A program made the position numbers and the translations under genes. A stretch of 64,000 nt of DNA from positions 124,001 through 188,000 of the forward strand of contig NZ_SWKP01000009.1 of NCBI RefSeq assembly GCF_005871165.1. The letters run 5' to 3'. The notes beneath the pieces are model-generated. The model saw nothing but the letters and a program-made list of their open reading frames with translations. It was not told the DNA's origin and made no database searches. Numbering within the stretch: position 1 is the stretch's first letter; each line of letters begins with the position of its first letter. This document shows positions 16,786 through 26,171 of the stretch, piece after piece. This DNA comes from Maricaulis alexandrii (GTDB lineage: Bacteria; Pseudomonadota; Alphaproteobacteria; Caulobacterales; Maricaulaceae).

Positions 16786-18285
16786 ATGACCTCCCTGCCC
16801 TGGCCCAAAATGCCGGCACGCCTGGTCGCGCGCATGCTGTCCGGCCACACCGCCCTCGGCGTGGCGCTTTCCGCCCTGCTCTACATTGTCTGCCTGTCCG
16901 GCACGCTGGTCGTGTTCCACAATGAGTTCTCGCGCTGGGAACAACCTGGGGCCGCCGAATTCGAGACCGTGTCGCCGGAAACGCTGCAGACGCTCTACAC
17001 CTCGGCCCTGACCCGGTTCGATGAGACGCCGGACAGGATCACGCTTGTCCTGCCCACCCCGTCCGTGCCGCGCCTGATGGCCGGCTCCGGCGAGACCTAC
17101 TGGCTCGCCGATGAGACCGGCAATACGGGCGAGGCCGTCCACCACGCCTTCTCCGAGTTTCTCGTCACCCTGCACATGTATCTCCACCTGCCGAACATTC
17201 TCGGCCTGACCGTGGTGGGACTGCTGGGCGTGATGATGCTGGGCCTCATCCTGTCCGGCTTCCTGGCGCATCCGCGCATCTTTCGCGATGCTTTCGCCCT
17301 GCGCCGGACGAAGTCGGCCCGACTGGGCGAGACGGATCTGCACAATCGCCTGTCGGTCTGGGCGGCTCCCTTCCACATCACGATCGCCCTGACCGGTGCC
17401 ATTCTCGGCCTGGCCTCGATCGGCGCCTATGCCCTGGCGCTGGTCTTCCATGACGGTGATCTGGAAGCGGTCTTCCCGCCCATTTTCGGTGAGGAAGCCG
17501 CGACCGGCCCGGCGCCGAACGGCGTCGCGGACATCGCCCGAGCCGTCACCACCCTGCAAGACGAGCGCCCCGACCTTGCCCCCTGGCTGATCTATGTGAA
17601 CGGCCCCGGCACCGCGGAACAGAATATCGAGATCCTGACCCAGGTACCCGGCCAGCTCGCCTATTATGACGAAGTCCAGTTTGATGCCTCGGGCCAAATG
17701 CTCGGTTCCACCGGCATCAGCGATGGCGAAACCGGCCAGCAAGTCGCCGGCGCCGTCTATTCCCTGCATTTCGGCTGGTTTGGCGGTGTGCCGGTCAAGC
17801 TCGTCTATCTGGCGCTGGGCCTGGCCCTGACCGTGGTCTGCGTGTCCGGCGTTTCGCTCTGGCTGATCAAGCGCCGGGAGAAGGGACGCCCCAGCCCGCG
17901 CCTGGAACGTGCCTGGATCGCCATTGTCTGGGGCACGCCCGCCCTGCTGGCTTTCACCATGCTGGGCTCCCTCTCAGGCCTGATCGGGGAAGCGCTGCTG
18001 ACGCCGGTCCTGTGGATCGGCCTGGCCGCGCTGATCGCCCTGGCCATGGCGTTCGGGACGGACCGCGCCTGGTCACGCAGCCTGCGCGGCATCACGGCGG
18101 GGCTGACCCTGGCCGGTCTCGCGGTCCACCATGCCAACCATGCCGGCGCTTTCCGGGGGGAGGCCGCCTGGGGTGTCAGCACAGGCCTGGCCGTCACGGC
18201 CCTGCTCCTGCTGGCCAGCCTGCGGCCCTGGAGCTGGATGTCGCGGCCCGCAGTGGCGCCACAGGCCCGGCCTGTGGAGGATTAG
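16786..18285 (+). CDS. PepSY-associated transmembrane protein, probable iron-siderophore reductase
   Basis: The 499-residue protein shows the PepSY_TM layout: an N-terminal membrane helix (LGVALSALLYIVCLSGTLVVF), a periplasmic PepSY region, TM pairs around HMYLHLPNILGLTVVGLLGV and WAAPFHITIALTGAILGLAS, and a C-terminal set of helices. Conserved His residues (VVFHNEFSRWEQP, HLPNILG, HITIALTG, LHFGWFGG) could bind haem. Relatives such as PiuB/FhuF-like reductases release iron from imported siderophores. AGGAG precedes ATG 16786 by 7 bp. It is last in the receptor gene set and shares a TTAG stop with the converging GST gene. Confidence 0.82.
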   Translation: MTSLPWPKMPARLVARMLSGHTALGVALSALLYIVCLSGTLVVFHNEFSRWEQPGAAEFETVSPETLQTLYTSALTRFDETPDRITLVLPTPSVPRLMAGSGETYWLADETGNTGEAVHHAFSEFLVTLHMYLHLPNILGLTVVGLLGVMMLGLILSGFLAHPRIFRDAFALRRTKSARLGETDLHNRLSVWAAPFHITIALTGAILGLASIGAYALALVFHDGDLEAVFPPIFGEEAATGPAPNGVADIARAVTTLQDERPDLAPWLIYVNGPGTAEQNIEILTQVPGQLAYYDEVQFDASGQMLGSTGISDGETGQQVAGAVYSLHFGWFGGVPVKLVYLALGLALTVVCVSGVSLWLIKRREKGRPSPRLERAWIAIVWGTPALLAFTMLGSLSGLIGEALLTPVLWIGLAALIALAMAFGTDRAWSRSLRGITAGLTLAGLAVHHANHAGAFRGEAAWGVSTGLAVTALLLLASLRPWSWMSRPAVAPQARPVED

Positions 18286-18905
18286 AGCACCGGGCTGACC
18301 CGGCCCTCGTCCGGGTCAATGCCCAGCTCGTTCTCCACCCGCGCCACCCAGGCGCGCACGCCGAGGAATTCGTCCAGGTCGAACCCGCCCTCATCGGCGA
18401 CGCGCGTATAGGCAACCAGGGCGATATCGGCGAGCGAGACCTGATCGCGCACGATGAAGTCCCGCGACAGGAGCCGCATTTCCATCACGCCCAAGGCCCG
18501 GCGGCCCTTGGCCATCAGCTCCGGATCAATCTCGTCATCGCTCAGATTCTGCATGGATTTGCGGAAGCGCCGGACCGCGATGAAGGGTTCGTGGCTGTAT
18601 TGTTCCCAGAACATCCATTCCAGCATTTTGGCCTGGTCGAAATCATCCTCCGGGATGAGGGCCGAGCCGCGCGCCAGGTGGAAGATGATCGCATTGGACT
18701 GGGCCAGGATGCGGCCGTCGGGCCGCTCCAGGCACGGCACCTGCCCGGCCGGGTTGATGGCCAGGAAGTCCTCGGTCCGGGTCTCGCCCTTCACCACGTC
18801 CACATTGTGCCAGTCATAGGGAATGGCCAGATGGTCGGCGGTCCATTTCACTTTCAGGCAATTGCCGCTGCGGGCGTCACCATAGATCCGGACGGGCGTG
18901 GTCAT
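18282..18905 (-). CDS. Glutathione S-transferase family protein
   Basis: The 207-residue protein has a thioredoxin-like N-domain (RIYGDARSGNCLKVKWTADH) with Ser-Gly-Asn-Cys at the position of the catalytic Ser/Cys, the glutathione-binding INPAGQVPCLERPDG and QSNAIIFHLA, and a helical C-domain with VRDQVSLADIALVAYTRVAD. The family conjugates or reduces substrates with glutathione. I chose ATG 18905 because GST sequence starts there, although the frame extends upstream. It converges on the PepSY gene and shares its stop tetranucleotide. The substrate is unknown. Confidence 0.87.
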   Translation of the reverse strand: MTTPVRIYGDARSGNCLKVKWTADHLAIPYDWHNVDVVKGETRTEDFLAINPAGQVPCLERPDGRILAQSNAIIFHLARGSALIPEDDFDQAKMLEWMFWEQYSHEPFIAVRRFRKSMQNLSDDEIDPELMAKGRRALGVMEMRLLSRDFIVRDQVSLADIALVAYTRVADEGGFDLDEFLGVRAWVARVENELGIDPDEGRVSPVL

Positions 18906-19059
18906 GGGGCTGATCCTTTCGGCTTTTCCGTACCATAACGCGACCGGCGGCCAGTGCGAGTGCGAAATCATGACATTCCTGCGAGCCTGTGACAGCTCGC
19001 CGCTTGGGGCCAACGCGCCGCTGTGCCTATAACGGGCTGATCACTGATACAGGTCCCCC

Positions 19060-19395
19060 ATGTCCGAGATTTCCATCGATCCCGTCACCGCTCCGGAAGA
19101 CTGCCAGACCATGGCCCAGGTCCGCGAGGGCGTCGACGCGCTCGACCGTGCCCTGGTCGCCCTGATCGCCCGCCGCTCGCGCTATATGGAAGCGGCGGCC
19201 CGCATCAAGACGAGCCGGGACAAGGTCCGCGACAATTGGCGGATCGAGGATGTCGTGTTCAAGGTCACCGAGGAAGCCAAACGCCACGGTCTCAGCTGCG
19301 ACATTGCCGAGCCGGTCTGGCGGGAATTGGTGGAACGCTCGATTGCCTATGAGTTCAGCGTCTGGGACGCCACGCGCCAGAAAGCGCGCGACTAG
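19060..19395 (+). CDS. Chorismate mutase (AroQ type)
   Basis: This 111-residue all-helical protein carries the AroQ pattern: VREGVDALDRALVALIARRS near residues 22-42, a helix with AARIKTSRDKV (catalytic Lys/Arg region), and ERSIAYEFSVWDAT near the C-terminus. It catalyses chorismate to prephenate on the route to Phe and Tyr; the closely similar isochorismate-pyruvate lyase PchB cannot be fully excluded. It is a single-domain enzyme with no prephenate dehydratase or dehydrogenase fused or nearby. It shares a CTAG stop with the converging Hpt gene. Confidence 0.82.
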   Translation: MSEISIDPVTAPEDCQTMAQVREGVDALDRALVALIARRSRYMEAAARIKTSRDKVRDNWRIEDVVFKVTEEAKRHGLSCDIAEPVWRELVERSIAYEFSVWDATRQKARD

Positions 19396-19733
19396 ATCAG
19401 GCCGGCAAAGGCCGCCTGGGTTTCCCGGAAACAGCGCTCCACGCCGAGCCGGGCGACATCCCAGCCGGGTTCCGACACGGTTTCCGCCTGCTCGCAGACT
19501 TCTGCCAGGGCAAAGGCGCCGACCCCGCGGGCCGCGCCCTTGAGCGTATGCGTGGCGGCCGTCCAGGCCGTCGCATCCTGCGCCGTCTCCATCAGGCCGA
19601 GACAACGCTCCGCCTGCTCGCACATCAGCGTGAGCAGTTCCGACGTCAACGCCTCATCCCCGCCCGTATAGCGCTCCAGGTGCGCCTGATCGAACAGGGG
19701 GGGCGTGGCCTTGGGTTGGGTTCGGGCCATCAT
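19392..19733 (-). CDS. Orphan Hpt (histidine phosphotransfer) domain protein
   Basis: The 113-residue protein is a lone Hpt domain, with the phospho-accepting His in TAATHTLKGAARGVGAFALA near residue 57 and a preceding helix LLTLMCEQAERCLGL. Such proteins relay phosphate between hybrid kinases and response regulators. No kinase or regulator gene is in the window, so its partners are unknown. Two consecutive ATGs (19733, 19730) are possible starts; the frame extends to 19766 but without a better site. Confidence 0.82.
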   Translation of the reverse strand: MMARTQPKATPPLFDQAHLERYTGGDEALTSELLTLMCEQAERCLGLMETAQDATAWTAATHTLKGAARGVGAFALAEVCEQAETVSEPGWDVARLGVERCFRETQAAFAGLI

Positions 19734-19877
19734 GCAATCTGGGTAGCGTGGCAATCTTAACATCACGCTTAGATCAAGCCCGCCCGGCGGCTTTCGTTCA
19801 ACTAGGTGAATAAAGTGTTCAGCTTCGCGTCACACGCGAAACCGCACGCTGGAAGCCTGCCAGAAAGGGAGGATCGA

Positions 19878-20345
19878 ATGAAGCGATGGATCAGTACCCT
19901 GGCCTGTGCCCTGGCCGTCAGCCTGTCCACCGGCGCCCTCGCCGCCGCGGATCCGGCCCGGGCCACACGCACGCCGTCCACAGCCGCAGCTGACGCCGCA
20001 AAGGCCCAGCTGAAACAGCGCCGTGACCGACACGACTACCGGGATCGCCGCGATTACCGGGACCGGCGCGGCCGCCATCACCGCGATCATCGCGGCTATC
20101 GCGACCGGCGCGGATATCACGACCATGGCTATCGCGACCGCCGGCACCATCGCGGCGCCTGGAATCGCGGCCATCGCGCCGCGCCGCGCTGCTGGCGTGA
20201 ACAGCGGCATGACCGCTTCCGGGGCCGCCCGGCCGTGGTCTCCCTGCGGATCTGCCGGGACCGCTATGGCCGCTACTATGTCGACCGGGGCTCACGCCGC
20301 CTGGTCTACTATGTCGGCCGCCGCCATCACCGCGACCGCTGGTAG
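19878..20345 (+). CDS. Exported Arg/His/Asp/Tyr-rich repetitive protein
   Basis: The 155-residue product has a signal peptide (WISTLACALAVSLSTGALAA) and then a very basic, repetitive body built on RDRRDYRDRRG-like units with many His (residues about 55-110). It ends with a less repetitive segment VVSLRICRDRYGRYYVDRG. Similar RcnB-like or Arg/His-rich periplasmic proteins may bind metals or envelope polyanions, but no function can be assigned here. The ATG at 19878 begins the signal peptide and has a GGAGG-like stretch (gggaggatcga) just upstream. A strong hairpin follows the stop. Confidence 0.7.
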   Translation: MKRWISTLACALAVSLSTGALAAADPARATRTPSTAAADAAKAQLKQRRDRHDYRDRRDYRDRRGRHHRDHRGYRDRRGYHDHGYRDRRHHRGAWNRGHRAAPRCWREQRHDRFRGRPAVVSLRICRDRYGRYYVDRGSRRLVYYVGRRHHRDRW

Positions 20346-20356
20346 GCGCTCCCCCC

Positions 20357-20420
20357 AGACAAGAACCCCGCCCCGCACATTCGCATGACAGGCATGTGCA
20401 GGGCGGGGCAAACTTTGTCT
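20357..20420 (+). terminator. Terminator-like hairpin after the Arg/His-rich gene
   Basis: The arms 20366-20380 and 20394-20408 pair over 15 bp with one mismatch (CCCCGCCC..GCACAT with ATGTGC..GGGCGGGG), and AGACAA/TTGTCT extend the pairing outward. A T-rich stretch follows. Confidence 0.6.
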
Positions 20421-20463
20421 TGATTTTGTCGCATTGGTGCGTATTTTCCCGGCTCTTTCCGGC

Positions 20464-20539
<76 letters not shown>

Positions 20540-20600
20540 ACACTCTCCCCTTTACACACCGCACGGCCTGACCAAGATCGGCGCGAACAAGGGGAAATCC

Positions 20601-21722
20601 GTGACTCGCATCCTGTACCCGTCTCTTGTCCTGGCCCTTTTGGTGCTGGTGACCGGTTGTGCCGCCTCGCCGGCACGCCTGCCCGTGCTGGATCCGGGTG
20701 AGGCCCGCGGGACGGTCCATCCCGTCTACATCACGACCTCGCGGCAGCCCGCGGACGATCCGGCCGCACATTTCGGGACCCGCCGATCCCTCGCGCTGAA
20801 CTTTGCCCGCGCCGATGTCTGGGTGCCGCACAACCGTCTGCCCGGCGAAATCGACTATCCCGGCCGCCGCCCCGATCCATCAACCGAATTCGCGCTGACC
20901 GGCTGGCAGGATTATGACAGCCGCCCCGATTTCGCCCGCGACCTCAATCATGATCTCAGCGAAATGCGCTTCGCCGAGCGCGACGTCTTCGTTTTTGTGC
21001 ACGGCTTCAACACGCCCTTTTCCGACGGGCTCTACCTGAACGCCCAGATCATCAATGATTTCGGCCTGCAGACCGCCTTCGTCCACTATGCCTGGCCCTC
21101 GGCGGGGCAATTCCCGGCCTATCTCTACGATCGCGACAGTGCCCAGTTTGCCCGGGACGGTCTGGTGGAAACCCTGACCCTGCTGGCCGACAGTGAAGCG
21201 ATCCGCATCAATCTGATCGCCCATTCCATGGGTTCCCTGGTGACGATGGAGGCCCTGCGCGAGCTGTCGCTGACCGGCCGCCAGGACGTGCTGGAAAAGA
21301 TCGATCCGGTCATTCTCGCTTCGCCCGACATCGATATCGACGTCTTCCTGTCCCAATTGTCGGCCATTGAGCCACGGCCCGAACACCTGCTCGTCTTCGT
21401 CTCGGCGCGTGACCGGGCCCTGCTCCTGTCGGACCGCTTGCGCGGCGGCGATCACCGCCGGCTCGGCATCGGCGCCCAGCGGGACCTGCTGACCGAGCTG
21501 GGCGCGACCGTGGTCGATCTGACCGAAATTCGCGATGGCGGCTTTTCCGGCCATACCGCCTTTGCCAGCTCTCCCACGCTGATGCGCATGGCCAATACCG
21601 GCGTGTTGGCGACGGCGCTGATGGGCGTGGAGGCCATGCCGCAGGATAGCGGCATCGGCACCCTGTCCGACCTGGCCGCCCGCATCATCTACCTGCCCGC
21701 CCGCGCCCTCGGCGAACGCTGA
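20601..21722 (+). CDS. Lipoprotein alpha/beta hydrolase (DUF900-type)
   Basis: The 373-residue protein has a lipoprotein signal ending LVLVTGCAASP (lipobox VTGC, Cys near residue 18), then an alpha/beta-hydrolase domain. It carries VFVFVHGFNTPFSDGLY as oxyanion-hole strand and NLIAHSMGSLVTMEAL with the nucleophile Ser in the G/A-x-S-x-G elbow; a late His (SGHTAFASSPTLM) can complete the triad. It looks like an esterase-type envelope protein of unknown substrate. I start at GTG 20601, with AAGGGG upstream, because the lipoprotein signal begins there. A perfect terminator hairpin follows. Confidence 0.82.
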   Translation: MTRILYPSLVLALLVLVTGCAASPARLPVLDPGEARGTVHPVYITTSRQPADDPAAHFGTRRSLALNFARADVWVPHNRLPGEIDYPGRRPDPSTEFALTGWQDYDSRPDFARDLNHDLSEMRFAERDVFVFVHGFNTPFSDGLYLNAQIINDFGLQTAFVHYAWPSAGQFPAYLYDRDSAQFARDGLVETLTLLADSEAIRINLIAHSMGSLVTMEALRELSLTGRQDVLEKIDPVILASPDIDIDVFLSQLSAIEPRPEHLLVFVSARDRALLLSDRLRGGDHRRLGIGAQRDLLTELGATVVDLTEIRDGGFSGHTAFASSPTLMRMANTGVLATALMGVEAMPQDSGIGTLSDLAARIIYLPARALGER

Positions 21723-21736
21723 CCCCGGACAAGCGA

Positions 21737-21773
21737 AAGCCCGGATCCAGGGGGACGGATCCGGGCTTTCTTT
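21737..21773 (+). terminator. Intrinsic terminator
   Basis: A perfect 13-bp stem (AAAGCCCGGATCC / GGATCCGGGCTTT) with an 8-base loop is followed by CTTTG. It ends the lipoprotein hydrolase gene and, read the other way, follows the chemoreceptor stop by about 30 bp. Confidence 0.9.
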
Positions 21774-21806
21774 GCAAGCAAGCCGGCGACTTGAAGGGGG
21801 GAGAGA

Positions 21807-23510
21807 TCAGCCGGCTTCGCGTACCTCGGACAGGAAGGTGGTGACCGTCGTGTTGAGGCGCTCGGCGCGCTCGGACACGGTCTGGACCGCCTGCAACACA
21901 TCCTGCGACGCCTCGCCGGTCTGACGGGCCGACCGCGACACGGAGTCGACATTGTCGGACACGGACCGGGCACTGGTCGCGGCGTGAGACACGGAGGAGG
22001 AAATCTCGCGGGTCGAGGCGCTCTGCTCCTCGGCGGCCGCGGCAATCGCGGACGCGGCCCGGCTGATCTCACCCACCGCGCGCGTCACATCCTCGATCGA
22101 GGCGGACGAGGTCGCTGCGGCTTCCTGGATCGCGGTAATCTGGTCGCGGATATCATCCGTGGCCTTGGCGGTCTGGGCCGCCAGGGATTTCACTTCCGAC
22201 GCCACGACGGCAAAGCCCTTGCCGGCCTCACCGGCCCGGGCCGCCTCGATCGTGGCGTTCAGGGCCAGAAGATTGGTCTGTTCGGAAATGTCGTTGATCA
22301 GCTGGACGACATGCCCGATCTCCTGGGCAGCGGAGCCCAGATTGTCGACCACGGCCTGGACGGACTTGGCCCGCTCATCGGCCTGGCTGGCCATGTCCGA
22401 AGAGCCCTGGATCTGCTGGGTGACTTCAGCGATGGAGGCCGTCAGCTCTTCCGCGGCGGCCGCGACGGATTCGACATTCGCCGAGGCTTCGCCGGCGGCG
22501 GACGCCATCATGTCACTCTGCTGAGAGCCCTCGGTGGCCGTCTGCGACAATTGCTGGGCAATGGCCGACATGGAGGCACAGGCTTCATTCACCTCGCCCA
22601 GCATCGCCATGACATCCGCATCAAAGGTCTGGGCCAGCTCATTGAGCTTGGCGGCGCGGCGCTCATTCTCTTCGGCCTGGCGGCGGGTATCCGCTTCCAG
22701 TTGCTCGGCCTTGAGCCCATTATCGCGGAAGCGCTTCAGGCTCTGCACCACGGCGCCGAGTTCGTCGGAGCGTTCCAGGGCCTCGATATCCAGATTGTAA
22801 TCACCATTCGCCAGGGTCTCGGTCGCTTGGGCAATCGAGCGGACACCATTGGCGGTGCGACGGCCGAAGAAGACAGCCAGCGCGATCAGGGCGATACCGA
22901 CAGCAATCGTCAGACCGATGAAAAGCAGGACCGAATTGCGCGCGGCAATCCGCGTCGCTTCGGCGTCGAGGCGGGCCAGGGCAACGCCCTCATCGGCCAG
23001 GGCCTCGATCTCGCTGTTGATATCGGAGAAGACGACGTCGAAAGGCTGCAGAAAGGCGACCGAGCTGGCGAAATCCAGTTCCAGCATCTGGCCGACAAAA
23101 TCCAGCGCGTCCCCGTACAGGCCCAGCTGCTCGACCAGGCCGGAAATGATTTCCGGATCGGCCAGCGTCTGGGTCTCGTCATTCATCAGGGCCTGGAGTT
23201 CGGCAGAGAGTTCATCCACACGGACACCCACGGCCTCGAACTCGGCCATGACGTCCATCTCATTGCCCGCAGCCTGGGCCGTGACCAGACCCAGCACGTC
23301 GCCATTGATCTGTTCGAGGCGGGCCTTGTAACGGGTCAGCTCGACCGCAGAATTCAGGTCGCTCAGCGTTCGTTCCTGGTTGGACGATCCTGCCTCCAGA
23401 GACCAGGCGCCCAGGCCGGCCACTGCGATCAGGGCGATGATCGCCGCGATCGGTGCGACAGCAAAGGACTGCGCGATCGAAAGATTGAAAATTGAGGTCA
23501 GCTTGCCCAT
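21807..23510 (-). CDS. Methyl-accepting chemotaxis protein
   Basis: The 567-residue chemoreceptor has TM1 near residues 12-35, a roughly 150-residue periplasmic helical sensor, TM2 ([20 protein letters not shown]) near residues 193-212, a HAMP domain, and a cytoplasmic signalling domain with the invariant hairpin tip [20 protein letters not shown] near residue 410 followed by [15 protein letters not shown]. It would control CheA activity with CheW; those genes are not here. There is no C-terminal CheR/CheB-binding pentapeptide (it ends LSEVREAG). It lies downstream of a TonB receptor and a YfiR-like gene on the same strand, behind a strong hairpin. Confidence 0.93.
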   Translation of the reverse strand: MGKLTSIFNLSIAQSFAVAPIAAIIALIAVAGLGAWSLEAGSSNQERTLSDLNSAVELTRYKARLEQINGDVLGLVTAQAAGNEMDVMAEFEAVGVRVDELSAELQALMNDETQTLADPEIISGLVEQLGLYGDALDFVGQMLELDFASSVAFLQPFDVVFSDINSEIEALADEGVALARLDAEATRIAARNSVLLFIGLTIAVGIALIALAVFFGRRTANGVRSIAQATETLANGDYNLDIEALERSDELGAVVQSLKRFRDNGLKAEQLEADTRRQAEENERRAAKLNELAQTFDADVMAMLGEVNEACASMSAIAQQLSQTATEGSQQSDMMASAAGEASANVESVAAAAEELTASIAEVTQQIQGSSDMASQADERAKSVQAVVDNLGSAAQEIGHVVQLINDISEQTNLLALNATIEAARAGEAGKGFAVVASEVKSLAAQTAKATDDIRDQITAIQEAAATSSASIEDVTRAVGEISRAASAIAAAAEEQSASTREISSSVSHAATSARSVSDNVDSVSRSARQTGEASQDVLQAVQTVSERAERLNTTVTTFLSEVREAG

Positions 23511-23586
23511 CGGCCTCTCCCGAAAAGCCCCGAAGGGCGAAATTGTTGTACCAAGCTTCCAGCTGAATCGCTGAAATCAAGGTTAA

Positions 23587-23615
23587 CGCCCCGGCCTGAT
23601 TGTCAGGCCGGGGCG
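23587..23615 (-). terminator. Strong hairpin after the TonB receptor gene
   Basis: CGCCCCGGCCTGA and TCAGGCCGGGGCG form a perfect 13-bp stem with a 3-base loop. It lies 8 bp past the receptor stop on the minus strand. There is little T-run, so it may terminate only partly and allow some read-through to the chemoreceptor gene. Confidence 0.65.
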
Positions 23616-23622
23616 CTTGTCC

Positions 23623-25632
23623 CTAGAACGAGGCGCGCAAAGACACCCAGTAACGGCCTTCCGTCTGGAAGTGCGTGGACGTCGTCTCGCCGGCACCGAA
23701 CGACATGTTCTGAGCGGTGGCCGACAGGGTGACATTGTCCCGGATTTCCAGATTGGCGCGCAGCGAGCCTGCCACATAGGCATTCACCGGTTCGACGCTG
23801 AACGTGCCGAAAACCGGCTGCGACGGCATCATCACGTCAGAGACGTAGTTCAGATACCCGTCAATGCTCAGGCGCTCACCGGTCCAGCCCAGGTGCAGGT
23901 TGGCCAGGTGCATCGGCGTCGTGGCTTCGAAGTCCCGGACCGTCGCGGTCGGGAAACCGATGATGTCGTCATGCACGGCCTGGAAGGTGTAGTTCGCCCC
24001 CCAGTCCCAGGCCTCACCGAACTCGCCGTTCAGGCTGATTTCAGCCCCCAGCGTCTCGGTGTCACCGACATTGCTGTACAGGAAGACCGGGACACCGCTG
24101 AGCGGGTTGAACATGTTCGGGGACAGGCCGAAGGCACCCTTCACATCGTCATTCTGCTCGAAGAAGACCGCGGAACGAAGGGCAATGCCCGAGGCGAAAT
24201 TGCGATCATAGGCAATCTCGTAATTGGTGACCACGGAGGTTTCCATGCCCGGATTGCCCGAAATTGCGAACGGGACGGTGCCAAGCGTGCCATTCAGCGT
24301 GAAGCCGATGTCGAACATGGACGGCGCCTGGATGCCACGGCCGGTCATGAAGCGGACCGTGCCACCGAATTCCGGACGCCAGGTCAGAGCCGCATTATAG
24401 CTGAACTCTTCATAGGAGACCGAATAGTCGTCCTGGCTGAACGGGTAGAAAATCGGATCCGGCGCACCAGCGCGTTCCCATTCCAGATTGTCGAAACGGC
24501 CCGCCAGGGTCAGGTCGAGGTCACTGGAGAACTTGTGGTTCCACATCGCGGCGGCCGACCAGGTCGTGTAGCCGAAATCGCCATTGCCCGGGTTCGGGAA
24601 GGAGATGGAATTGCCATCGCGGAACTCGGCCGAAAGACGGATCGTGTCATTGGTGCCGATCTTGAACAGGTCCTGGACCTGGACAACGGTCAGCTCCGAA
24701 GACAGCGGACCGAAGCTGTATTCAATCTCGGATTCGTTGCGATAGGCCGTGAAGGTCAGGAAACCGAAATCCGTGTCGGCTTCGACAGCGCCGCGATAGG
24801 AGGTCAGTTCATAGACCGTGCTCGCCGGCAGGTAGATGGAGGTCATTTCCTGCTGGCTCACTTCGGAGTGCGTGGCCTCGGCGGTCAGGCTGACCTTGTC
24901 CGAAATCTGGAAACGGCCTTCCAGGGAGAAGTTCTCGCGGGAGAATTCACCCGTGCTGGTCGTCGCCGCACCGGTGTTGAGGGCGTCGAATTCATCCGCT
25001 TCGCTATTGCCATAGCTGAAACGGACAGCGGCCTGCTCACCAAAGCTGCGACCGAAGGTCAGGGCGACATCGGTGTAGCCGCCGGAACCGACATTGGCGC
25101 TGGCATTGGCAAAATCTTCGTTCTGCGGATTGCGCGTGATGATGTTGACCACGCCGGACACGGCATTGAAGCCGTACAGTGCGGATTGGGCACCCTTGAC
25201 CACTTCGATCTGCTGGATCTCGTCCAGCTGGACCGGCAGGGTCGACCAGGCGGTATAGCCATAGCTGTCGAGATAGACTTCACGGCCATTGACCAGGACC
25301 AGCAGGCGCGGCGTGTAGCCGGATGCGGCACCGCGGATGGAAACCTGGCTGTCGCCGAAGCTGTAGCGGGTGAAGTCGACACCGGCATAGTGGCGCAGAA
25401 TGCCCGGGATATCGAATTCCGGCGCACGCTGGATGTCGTCCTGGGTGATGATGATCATCGTCGCCGGAACGTCGGAGGCGCGCTGCGGGGCGCCCGTGGC
25501 ACCTGCCGTGACCGGCTCGCCGAACAGTTCGGACATCATGGTGTAGTCGAGCGACTGGGCGGAAACACCCGCGGTGGCGGCGATGCTCGCGGCCAGGGCG
25601 GAGAGGGAAGTCGTGAGGAAGATGTTCTTCAT
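23623..25632 (-). CDS. TonB-dependent receptor
   Basis: The 669-residue outer-membrane receptor has a signal peptide (LSALAASIAATAGVSA), a plug domain with ATMIIITQDDIQRAPEFDIP and the block QQIEVVKGAQSALYGFNAVS GVVNIITRNP near residues 140-165, and a barrel ending RYWVSLRASF with terminal Phe. It lacks an obvious siderophore-type signature and looks more like the colicin I/vitamin B12-type group. Its company with a YfiR-like periplasmic protein and a chemoreceptor suggests uptake or sensing of a small ligand linked to signalling. The ligand is unknown. Confidence 0.9.
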   Translation of the reverse strand: MKNIFLTTSLSALAASIAATAGVSAQSLDYTMMSELFGEPVTAGATGAPQRASDVPATMIIITQDDIQRAPEFDIPGILRHYAGVDFTRYSFGDSQVSIRGAASGYTPRLLVLVNGREVYLDSYGYTAWSTLPVQLDEIQQIEVVKGAQSALYGFNAVSGVVNIITRNPQNEDFANASANVGSGGYTDVALTFGRSFGEQAAVRFSYGNSEADEFDALNTGAATTSTGEFSRENFSLEGRFQISDKVSLTAEATHSEVSQQEMTSIYLPASTVYELTSYRGAVEADTDFGFLTFTAYRNESEIEYSFGPLSSELTVVQVQDLFKIGTNDTIRLSAEFRDGNSISFPNPGNGDFGYTTWSAAAMWNHKFSSDLDLTLAGRFDNLEWERAGAPDPIFYPFSQDDYSVSYEEFSYNAALTWRPEFGGTVRFMTGRGIQAPSMFDIGFTLNGTLGTVPFAISGNPGMETSVVTNYEIAYDRNFASGIALRSAVFFEQNDDVKGAFGLSPNMFNPLSGVPVFLYSNVGDTETLGAEISLNGEFGEAWDWGANYTFQAVHDDIIGFPTATVRDFEATTPMHLANLHLGWTGERLSIDGYLNYVSDVMMPSQPVFGTFSVEPVNAYVAGSLRANLEIRDNVTLSATAQNMSFGAGETTSTHFQTEGRYWVSLRASF

Positions 25633-25661
25633 GGTATTGCTCTTTTAAATCCTTGTTTCGC

Positions 25662-26171
25662 CTAGATTTCTTCAATCATCATGGCGAAAGCCGCCGCGAA
25701 GGAGACCGACGACGCATCAGCCGCGCCGCGATTGACGACAATGCGCACGGACGGCGCCGACTGGACGCCCATCACGCAATTGCCACTTTCCACACAGCCC
25801 ATATCGGTGGAGACCGTCATCACGCCGTTGGAACTGGCCGCGGAGAACACGCCGGCATCGCCGGACGCGGCGCCCAGCAGGACGGCTGCATCGGCACCGC
25901 CAAGACTGCCCGCATCGGCAAGCGGAACGAGACGCGCATTCAGCGTCACGCGACCGGCCGACAGACCACCCGACATGGTGCTGGCCAGCGCCTGGGCTTC
26001 GCCCTCACTGGCAGCGTCATAAACGATGGCAACCGTCCGGTCGGAGCCGCTGGCCCCTTCCACAAAACTCAAAGCCCGTCCGATCACTTCCAGGTCACGC
26101 TGGGTGGTCTCGGCCATGGCGGGGGTCGAAAGGATTACGCCGGCGAGCACCGGCAGAATGAATTTACGCAT
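25662..26171 (-). CDS. YfiR/DUF4154-like periplasmic protein
   Basis: The 169-residue protein has a signal peptide (MRKFILPVLAGVILSTPAMA) and the alternating strand-helix pattern of YfiR-like proteins: VAIVYDAASEGEAQALAST, ADAAVLLGA, GVMTVSTDMGCVESGNC VMGV and SVRIVVNRGAADAS, with Cys in the expected central loop. In Pseudomonas YfiR restrains a membrane diguanylate cyclase from the periplasm. In many proteobacteria a YfiR-like gene precedes a TonB receptor, as here. I start at ATG 26171 because the signal peptide begins there. The family call is by pattern only. Confidence 0.62.
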   Translation of the reverse strand: MRKFILPVLAGVILSTPAMAETTQRDLEVIGRALSFVEGASGSDRTVAIVYDAASEGEAQALASTMSGGLSAGRVTLNARLVPLADAGSLGGADAAVLLGAASGDAGVFSAASSNGVMTVSTDMGCVESGNCVMGVQSAPSVRIVVNRGAADASSVSFAAAFAMMIEEI

